A stretch of 64,000 nt of DNA from Penium margaritaceum (lineage: Eukaryota > Streptophyta > Zygnematophyceae > Desmidiales > Peniaceae). Positions 57,145 through 64,000 of the stretch are shown in pieces (the first letter of the stretch is position 1; each line of letters starts with the position of its first letter). The notes beneath the pieces are model-generated. The model saw only the letters and a list, made by a program, of their open reading frames with translations. It did not search any database and was not told the DNA's origin. Both the position numbers and the translations under genes were made by a program. The DNA is taken from NCBI GenBank assembly GCA_023375785.1, contig SZWC01006916.1, positions 6,076-70,075 of the forward strand, given 5' to 3'.

Positions 57145-57658
57145 CCATCCTCATCGGTTGCAACGATGCACATTGGGGAGGTGACCTGTATACAAGGACG
57201 TCGACCAGTGGGTTTGTATTTGTGCTCGAGGGAGGTGCAATCAGCTGGAGGAGAAAGAAACAAGAGTGTGTCGCCCTCTCCTCCGTCGAAGTAGAGTACA
57301 TCACCCTGAGTGAAGAAGCAAAGGAAGTCATGTGACTGCGTGAGCAAGCCACATGACTTCCTAGCAAGCCTGGCAAGCCTGGGACAACACCAGATCACGA
57401 CAACTACAATTTACTGTGAAAACATGAGCGCCATTGCTCTGACCAAGAACGCAGAGTTTCACGCCCACACCAAGCACATCAACCTGTGCTACCACTTCAT
57501 CCGCGCGCTCGTGATGAAGCAGGTGGTGCAGATCGAGTTCTTCCCTTCAGGCATGATGTTGGCAGACTTCCTGACCAAGCCGCTGGCAGTGCACCGCTTT
57601 CAGCAGCTGAGGGGACACTGCGGACTTGTGTGATTTTTATTCTCGCAAAGCAGGAGAA
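57145..57658 (+). pseudogene. Copia B RNase H remainder and polypurine tract
   Basis: Beyond copia C the B element resumes with LIGCNDAHWGGDLYTRTSTS, GFVFVLEGGAISWRRKKQEC and VALSSVEVEYITLSEEAKEV. Then NMSAIALTKNAEFHAHTKHI and FFPSGMMLADFLTKPLAVHR lead to the purine tract before the 3' LTR. It is a standard copia RNase H end. Confidence 0.88.
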
Positions 57659-58308
57659 TGATGGATATGAGGGTGCCACAAAGTGAAAAACATAGGTTAC
57701 TCGATAAATATCATCTGGCATGATAGTTGCATACAAAATGTTTCACAGGTTTCAATGCACTTTATGGATTTCTATTCGGATCCTGTTTGAGTGAGATATG
57801 GATTACCAAAGTTTGGAGATCATGGGTCGGGTTCAAGTGACGACCTGAGCACTTTCAGCTCAAAAGGCAGCAGAATTATTAATCAAGACGGCTGAGAGCG
57901 GCCTTCAAGGAGAAAAGCTGGCTGAAGAGCCTCCAGGAGACTTCAAGGATGGAGCAGTCTATGATTATTGGCCGTGCCGGTCGTGTGAGACATAATTCTC
58001 ATGTGTGACAAGGTGACTGCCGCTTATCCCGCTAGGCTATGAGAGTGTACTAGAGGGTCAACTTTGACAGAGTATATCTCAGTGCTCCCTTGGCCAAATG
58101 AGGCATATAAGGTCTTGTTAGAAAGCTATGATAATTTACTTTCTCAATCAAGAGTCTGTTTACACATTCATGTTCCCTGAAAACCTAAATTCACTTCCGT
58201 AATTGATGTTTGTTCAACGTGTAACTCTCTCTGACAAACAGTTGGTCCTGCCTAGGCGGCTCTTGGTGAGCCTGATCACCTCCCTGAGGACTGCCCCAGT
58301 TTACATCA
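57659..58308 (+). repeat. Copia B 3' LTR
   Basis: 650 bp. Pairs with 46,764-47,412. Ends TTTACATCA. Confidence 0.9.
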
Positions 58309-58555
58309 TAGAGTGGCTGTAGGTTATGTCCAGATTGTTTGGGTCGACACTCGATAGCAGAGGGAAGAATTCCTTGCCAAGGCGCTCAGGAGCAATGTCT
58401 TCAAGGCTACAGCCCATGCCGTCGGCTTGTTGTGTTCTTGTGGTGCTCCCGGTTCAGTCTTTGCTCCTGTGCATACCTGTGTACAGTCGTACTTTTCACA
58501 CCTTGTGAAGTTTGTATGAGTGTGCTTTGTGAGTCAATTGTGGGTCATGGGAGAG
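58309..58555 (+). pseudogene. Copia A RNase H tail and polypurine tract
   Basis: Directly after copia B, a short stretch reading around EEFLAKALRSNVFKATA resembles the end of copia RNase H. The purine-rich GGTCATGGGAGAG and the A LTR follow. Its position next to the B target site supports continuity with the copia A remnant that ends at 46,763. Confidence 0.6.
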
Positions 58556-59072
58556 TGTTGGTTCTTTGTCTCAAATACGCTGTGACCTCTGGCCTCGTTG
58601 CACATCTCACTCGTCACTTATGCAGGTGAATAAGAGAGAAGAGCTGCTGCTGCCAACACGTTCTTCATCACTGAGTTGTGGTCGTTGCCCATGGGGACAA
58701 CATCGTCATTTATGCTCTTAGTGACTTGGTGGTGATTCAACTCTCTTAGCTTGGTGTGAGGGTTAGGTCGTCCGGGTTTAGGCCCGTGGTTGGGACACTG
58801 TGGTGTGCAGTGGTAAAAAACATGAGAAAACAATATAGGGGGGAGACCAGGTTCAATAATCGCCTGGTGGAGATGAGACCTCGAGCGAGAGCGAGCTCAC
58901 TGCATGCTTTCTCTTGGCTCCCTCCTGGACAGGCAGCACCTTGATGTCTTGTTACTGATGTTCGTGACTCTAGATCTTGGCGTCGCTCGGCGTCTCCATG
59001 TTGTGTTCTAAATCTGTGGAGGTCCAACTCTCTTTGCCTCTTTCATTCCCTCACAGCGTTCTACCTCCTACA
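58556..59072 (+). repeat. Copia A 3' LTR
   Basis: 517 bp, TGTTGGTTCTTTGTCTC...CTACCTCCTACA. Its first 140 bp match 1384-1521 and its last 130 bp match 37,798-37,928, so this is the only complete copy of this LTR family here. Confidence 0.75.
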
Positions 59073-59314
59073 CGTTGTAGCCGTGCCGCTTGACCAGATG
59101 TTTGGCCGTTCTTCCACGGCTTCAATGTCTGAGGATATATTCAATCACGAACTCCGTATCCCCATCCAATTGTACAGGAGGTGGAGGTGCGACGTCTTTG
59201 TCAGGGAAGTTTTGACTGGGGTCTCAATAATGGTGGAGCTTGCTGATGTTACTCTGACTCTACAATCCAGCCGGTGTGGCAGGAAGTTTGCCGTATTCTA
59301 CCTCGAAAGGTACT

Positions 59315-59738
59315 TTACCAGTTGCGGAGTTGTATGCGAGTTAGGCGGTCGGCAGTTTTGCCCCCCAATTGGTGCCGTGTGGCTCGCATGAAGTTCAGAG
59401 AAGTTGTTTGAGAATCTGCTTTGTGTGCTTGGATTGCCCGTCGGTCTAAGGATGGAACGTCGTAGATAGCTGGATCCAACTGTCGTAGCATGTCATCAGT
59501 TTGCACAAAAAATGGCTGGTGAAGCGGACATCTCTGTCACTGATCATGGTACGTGGTACTCCTTGTGGCGGCATGATCTGATTTAGAAACATTCGTGTTG
59601 TTCCTTCTACGATTGTGGTTGTCGTCATGGGGACGAAGTGTGAAATTTTAGAAAATCTTTCCACAACAACGAGGATGTTGTTATATCTTTTGGGAGTGGT
59701 AGACAGTCCCATCACGAAGTCCATGCTGATGTCAGCCC
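59315..59738 (-). pseudogene. Gypsy D integrase core
   Basis: DISMDFVMGLSTTPKRYNNI, LVVVERFSKISHFVPMTTTT, QIMPPQGVPRTMISDRDVRF and TSHFLCKLMTCYDSWIQLST are typical of gypsy integrase cores, with the first two catalytic Asp positions visible in MDF and SDRD. It lies directly left of the 790-bp insertion. Confidence 0.85.
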
Positions 59739-60528
59739 GTGTTGCCACCAGGGTCCGTTGTATTCCCTATACCGCGGCATCGACACATCGATAAACATCG
59801 ATGTAACGTTGATGCCATGGTTTCACCTTGTCTTCCAAGCGGTCTCGTCAGTGAGCTGGCCGGTGAAGCAAGATGTCCACCGACCATCCGCTTGATTGCC
59901 ACCAGCGTACAGACTGCGCCTATTGGTGTCAACTTCGCATTACCTTTGGCCTGGTTTGCGATGAATTCACATTTATATAGACAACATAACAGTATAGCCT
60001 GTCATTCAAACAGTCGTCACACTCTGTACGAAGGCAGCCGACAACATCGACGTGCTGGGCAACCAAATGAGAGGCAAAAGGAACCAGCATACTGAGATAC
60101 AGTGTTCATTCTTCCGAAATCATTTTTCACATAGGTTTGAAATTCAAACCACTCCTCGATACAAACAAACGGGTGATATGTTACAGTTCAGACTGCTGAT
60201 TCGAAAACATTCCACGCTGTTTTGGCAACGCCGAAAGCATCTTCGAGCGTCCGAGCCGGATATCACAGAATGCAACAGCACGTGCAGTGTGACTGCCGAG
60301 TGGCTGACAGTGCGACTTACGACCGAGACGAGTGGAATAAATAGATCAGCTGGTTGTGAATGTGCCAGTTGTGCAATTTTATTTTTAGGACAAGACTTGG
60401 AGAATGGAATCTGTTGGCTCCGGTGCAAGTCTACGCAAAGCCCCCACCTCGATGTGATCGTTTATTAATACATCGATACAATGATGTTAACATCGATGTG
60501 TCGAGGTTCGAGGTGCCTCCGACAACAC
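59739..60528. mobile_element. Unclassified 790-bp inverted-repeat insertion
   Basis: Flanked by TGATGTCAGCCC (59,727-59,738) and TGATGTGAGCCC (60,529-60,540), direct repeats identical at 11 of 12 bases. The ends are GTGTTG...CAACAC. Further in, TCGACACATCGAT near the left end (about 59,776) recurs inverted near the right end (about 60,500), offset by about 12 bases. There is no transposase frame. It splits the integrase of gypsy D between its zinc-binding and core parts. Target length does not fit hAT (8) or CACTA (3). A Mutator-like relative (8-11) is possible. Confidence 0.7.
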
Positions 60529-60540
60529 TGATGTGAGCCC

Positions 60541-60820
60541 ACAATTCCATTGGAACGGGTAGGGGTTGAAGTAGACCAGGTGGCCACATGCGACAAGATT
60601 TTTGTTGCTGACAGGTCTCATACAATTTACAGAAGGTTGCCACGCCGGTCTGCATCTTGTCCCACCAGTAGTATTTTGCCAGCTTTTTGAGCGTCTTGTC
60701 CTCTCTGAAGTGTCCACCTGGACTGGTGTCGTGGCACTCCTCCAATAGCATGCGCTGTAATTCCTCATTTTGACATGACGACCTGGTGAGGGAATCGTCG
60801 TCTCCAGTAGGGGTCATCAA
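60541..60820 (-). pseudogene. Gypsy D integrase zinc-binding part
   Basis: NEELQRMLLEECHDTSPGGH, then FREDKTLKKLAKYYWWDKMQ and VATFCKLYETCQQQKS show the H-x-H...C-x2-C pattern of the gypsy H2C2 zinc-binding domain, ending LQPLPVPMELWAHIS, the usual approach to the integrase core. Confidence 0.88.
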
Positions 60821-61520
60821 AATTGAACTTGGTTTTTTTATGCTCGTGGAACTCCTTAAAACCCTTCACAAACAACCTCACGAGGTAGGGGTCTCGTTCG
60901 ACGAGTAGTGTGCTAATCTGAGCCATTGAACCTGGTCGTTGACTTAAAGTTTCCGCCATATTTGTTTTTCCAGGCCGTTACTCGATGTCGTCGTCGAAAT
61001 TGGACTTGAGGAACTCCATCCATTGAGTTTGTTGATGGCTTAGATTTGGCTGGGTCTTAAGATATTTCAAGGCATGATGGTCAGTCCGGATGATGCATCA
61101 TCGTACTCCAAGTAGCATCACCATGTCTTGCATGTGTGTAGGACTGCGAGCATCTCCTTCTCGTACACTACGCAATTCAGTTCTGGCCAGCGTAGTTTTC
61201 TTGACATGTACGCGACCGGTTGTTCTCCACCGCCATTGTTCTGGAGGAGAACGACTTCGATGGCTCAATCGCACGTATCGATGGCCATGATATAGTCCAC
61301 CATTGGACCCATAAATTGTAAGGCTGGTGCCGAGGTGAGAGTATTTATCAAAGAGTTGAACGTTTCTTGTTTTTTGTCCCTCCAATTCCATTCGGTGCTT
61401 TTTTCGGGTGAGATCGGAGAGAGCCGCTGACACTCGGGCATAGTCCTTAAGATTCGATGGTATTAGTTGAAGAAGCCCAAAAACACCCGGATATCCTAAA
61501 AATTTGTGGACAACGTCCAA
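60765..61520 (-). pseudogene. Gypsy D RNase H
   Basis: Includes LKDYARVSAALSDLTRKKHR (RT-RNase H connection, 61,098-61,520) and, towards the left, an ADTLSRRP-like MAETLSQRPGS followed by acidic linker sequence DDPYWRRRFPHQ, the usual bridge to integrase. It is degenerate and identified mostly by position. Confidence 0.7.
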
Positions 61521-62152
61521 TCAATGACCACCTCCACCATTTTCGGGTCTATGGTGATCCGTCTGCCGCCAATGATGTGGCCCAAAAACTCAATCGAACG
61601 GTGACAAAAATCACATTTCAAGGGTTTTTGGAATAATTTCTCTCTAACCTCGATAACATTTTGGAGATTTCCATTGGCTATATACAAGGATGTCTTTGGG
61701 ATACATGACAAAAAATTCATCAAGCTACATGCAAAAATGTTGCTCATCGCTGTCGTCATTTGGAGGGGCGTTCGTGATTCCAAATGTTATGAACGTGAAC
61801 TCGAAGTTTCCGCATCTGGTTTGGTATGCTGCATTTTTGAAATTCTTGTCAGATACGCGAATCTGATGATAGCAGCTGCGTAGTCAACTTTACTTTAAAT
61901 TCAGACCCCACAAAGTTGGTCAAAATGTTCATCTGCTTGCGGGAGGGGGTAGCGGTTCTTGATGGTGATGTCGTTCAGTAGTCCACGCACATCCATATGT
62001 CTCCTAAATTGGAGGGTCGGATGAACTCCCTGCCTGAGTATCTCATCGAGCTGCTTCTTGAGTTCGGTAAGCTCCTGATCGCTCATCGTAAGGTCCCCTT
62101 TACAGTCTGTCTGCTCCCCAGATTCAGGTCTATCTGATGGCTGATGTTGCAT
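61496..62152 (-). pseudogene. Gypsy D reverse transcriptase
   Basis: LRQGVHPTLQFRRHMDVRGL and NDITIKNRYPLPQADEHFDQ (61,901-62,152) are the RT fingers region. FMNFLSCIPKTSLYIANGNL-like sequence with KPLKCDFCHRSIEFLGHIIG (61,496-61,783) is the palm-thumb, including the conserved FLGHII. The gypsy assignment is clear. It is broken several times. Confidence 0.8.
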
Positions 62153-64000
62153 TGCGGTGGTAATTCTTGGGGTAGGTTGTCGGAAAATTTCCCTTCAAAC
62201 TCCTTGACGAGCTCCACAAAATCTTTTGAAACTGCTAAGATATTTTTGGGTATTTATGCCGTCGGTATTATTTCGGTGGCTACAATTTCTTCGGCTTCCC
62301 ATGCTACCACGTGGACTAGCCACGATTAAGCTCCTCACTTCAGGTGTCGCTTGGCCACGTCCAGATATATCGGTTTTATGGCTGTCCCAACTTCCTCTGC
62401 TGCTTCCACCTCTGCTGCTTCCCATAACCGCCGTTGCACTGTAGGTCGCTTGACTAGAGGCAGGTGTCGCTTTCTGGAATTAATGCTGAAGTAGACTGCT
62501 CTGCTACTCCAGTTGACCTGTGGATTGTGCCAGTACATGAAATCACACCTGAGGATGATGTTTTGGTCACTCTTTAGGCAAGTCCTCTGGATCGTTACGT
62601 CATGCAGATCTCCAATTTACAACCAGAGTGGTTCGCTAAGTCAACGGATCTGTTGTCATCCATTGACGGTCCTACCTTCAAACACTCCCGGTTTGGTATG
62701 CAAACCCAGTTTTTGAACCATGTCGTTGCGGAAAAAACTGTTAGATGCTCCTCTGTCCAGTAATGCCGGTACTGTTCTGTGACATTTACAATCCCTTGGT
62801 TACACTCGTAGCAGTATCGCCATTTGTCAATGATGTGAGTCCCTCAGGGCAATCGATCGGTGCAAATGTTTCCGATGAGACAGGAGCCTTGCCGTCCATC
62901 CCTATCCTCTGTAATTTCCCAACTCCTCACTCTTTTTCTATGAATTTCCCCCCTTTTTGACTTGCTGTTGTCGCTTTTGGCAGTCGCGCGAGATATGACC
63001 TGGCTATTCGCAAGTCCAGCAAAGCCGTCAATCATGGTGATCGACGGTTTCAATCTCCATCGGAGACAAAGTTTTTTTTCGGTTACGAATTTTCTCCACC
63101 ACGATAAGGATTGTGATTTTGGGGTCGCCATCCGTTGAATTCCTGTATCGAAGCATTGTAGTCCGCGCTGTTGATGCGGTCGGATTTTGTGATAATTTGC
63201 ACAAGGCTGTCTTGGATGCTGAAAATGACGATTTTTCACCAAGTATCTCACTTGAGGCCATTGTCATAGTAGAAAAATAGTTCGTCGGGGGTGCGGTCAT
63301 TGCCGGTGATGATTTCACGGAAACGCCAAGTGTACTCTGCCACACTGAACTGCTGCCGTAGCCATTGGAGTCTATGCCGTGCATCAGACTTCTTGTTTGC
63401 CTTTCCAAAGCAAGAGAGTGTTGTGCGTGTGAAGTCGCTCTACATTTCAAGTGGTGTGAGAGAGTCGTGCCACATTGCAATGATATGCTCGAGAGGTAGT
63501 ACATCTGCGGTCAGTGATATGAGAGAGCAGCGACAATCATTGATGCAGTTTTGCTGTTATCATGCTGCCGTTGGATGATCTTTAGGTTGGAGCACCAACT
63601 CAAAGCCATGTTACGCAAAATCGAGGCCGCGAGGTCAATTTTCTTCTTGTCGTTATTGACCCCAACAGATGTGAAGTACACATCCAAACTCTTCAGCTAC
63701 GTCCTGACCATAAGTCCCTTGGAGTTTGCCGGATTAAACAGGTCGGGAAGTGCCGGTTGAATTGTGGGTTCACCTGAGAGTTGGACATTTTTCTCGATGA
63801 GGAGTGCTTCATGCACACAAGAAAAGCGAAGCTCCTCCCTCACCATGTTGAGCTATTAGATAAGATGTGTGTTGATGCTCTCGATTCTTGACAATTTCTT
63901 GTACAGATCTTTGTTGATTCATGCTTTTCAGCTCATGCCTCCCATCGTGCCATGTGTCAATCCAACGGGCTGCGGTGGGGGTGAAGGGTTTGCCGAGCCC
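62153..64000 (-). pseudogene. Gypsy D gag, zinc-knuckle and protease region
   Basis: Gag features include a capsid-type stretch near 63,280-63,600 (WHDSLTP-like, with FGKANKKSDARHRLQWLRQQ, FSVAEYTWRFREIITGN). A Lys-rich segment near 62,930-63,000 replaces a clear zinc knuckle. The protease area (62,300-62,850) is too decayed to name residues with confidence. Gly/Ser-rich SSRGGSSRGSWDSHK lies near 62,390. It is broken many times. Confidence 0.6.

Larger units (their letters stand above)
46759..58313 (+). mobile_element. Ty1/copia element B with two LTRs, split by copia C
   Basis: The 5' LTR (46,764-47,412, 649 bp) and 3' LTR (57,659-58,308, 650 bp) align end to end and finish CATCA. Flanks GAGAG and TAGAG match at four of five bases. 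Primer site TGGTACCAGAGCTTG (47,414-47,428) fits initiator tRNA-Met, and the purine tract GCAAAGCAGGAGAA (57,645-57,658) precedes the 3' LTR. The LTRs differ by roughly 13% by eye, more than those of copia C. It is inserted in copia A. It has several breaks besides the C insertion. Confidence 0.88.
41557..59072 (+). mobile_element. Ty1/copia element A, split by copia B
   Basis: Copia A coding sequence runs 41.6-46,763, is interrupted by copia B (46,764-58,308) and resumes at 58,309. It ends with a 3' LTR at 58,556-59,072 (TGTTGG...CCTACA) preceded by the purine tract GGTCATGGGAGAG. Gag, protease, integrase, RT and RNase H parts are recognisable in copia order. It is the oldest of the three nested elements by position and has many breaks. 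Its 5' LTR is uncertain. The LTR end and primer site at 37.8-37.94 kb are a candidate. Confidence 0.75.
59083..64000 (-). mobile_element. Ty3/gypsy element D, runs off the right edge
   Basis: Minus strand, right to left: gag (64,000-62,900), zinc-knuckle area, protease region, RT, RNase H, integrase zinc-binding part and integrase core. The order defines gypsy. It is broken many times and is interrupted by a 790-bp insertion (59,739-60,528). Its 5' end lies outside the window, and no 3' LTR is recognised before the copia A LTR at 59,072. It appears old. Confidence 0.82.

Overview
The window looks like intergenic DNA from a large, repeat-rich green-plant genome (land plant or charophyte alga). 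This rests on the dense mix of Ty1/copia and Ty3/gypsy LTR retrotransposons, their initiator-tRNA-Met primer sites, plant-style copia gag proteins, and tRNA-derived and hAT-like short elements. The species cannot be fixed from sequence alone; a charophyte such as Chara is a low-confidence guess. I see no convincing host protein-coding gene, rRNA, intact tRNA gene or CRISPR array. Almost everything recognisable is a transposable-element fossil.

Left part (1-16 kb). First comes a patchwork of truncated LTRs: a gypsy LTR on the minus strand (663-1257), the head of a copia LTR (1384-1521), part of a second copia LTR (1522-1878) and another gypsy LTR (1879-2319). About 3.2 kb that I cannot identify follows. 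Then a large minus-strand gypsy element (5.6-13.9 kb) carries gag, zinc knuckle, protease, RT, RNase H and integrase. It has about 3.2 kb of extra same-strand coding-like sequence between protease and RT. Its 5' flank (13.9-16.35 kb) has no recognised gene.

Middle (16.3-27.3 kb). A relatively young plus-strand copia element, 'K', is present in a duplicated arrangement. A solo-type LTR with its TTTAC target duplication and 1.9 kb of flank is followed by a truncated 5' LTR, a full internal region, a complete 3' LTR, the same TTTAC and the same flank again. K has a primer site matching the anticodon arm of initiator tRNA-Met (half-tRNA priming).

27.3-37.9 kb. This holds an old plus-strand gypsy element, a solo LTR with TGTTGG/CCAACA ends, and an alanine-rich LTR element on the minus strand. 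A cluster of one gypsy LTR family follows, one member interrupted by an 810-bp hAT-like element with a perfect 8-bp target duplication. Then come a tRNA-like SINE head, a 362-base assembly gap and a copia gag remnant.

37.9-59.1 kb. A second alanine-rich LTR element and a reduced minus-strand gypsy element precede a three-deep nest. Copia A (41.5-46.76 kb, resuming at 58.31 kb, with its 3' LTR at 58,556-59,072) is interrupted by copia B (46,764-58,308). B is itself interrupted by minus-strand copia C (51,112-57,139, target duplication CAACC). By eye the LTR divergence fits this order: about 10% for C and somewhat more for B.

59.1-64 kb. A minus-strand gypsy element, D, runs off the right edge. 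Its integrase region holds a 790-bp inverted-repeat insertion flanked by near-identical 12-bp direct repeats.

Two single-N assembly joins, at 23,616 and 31,646, are each flanked by exact-length tandem copies, so the assembly is suspect there.
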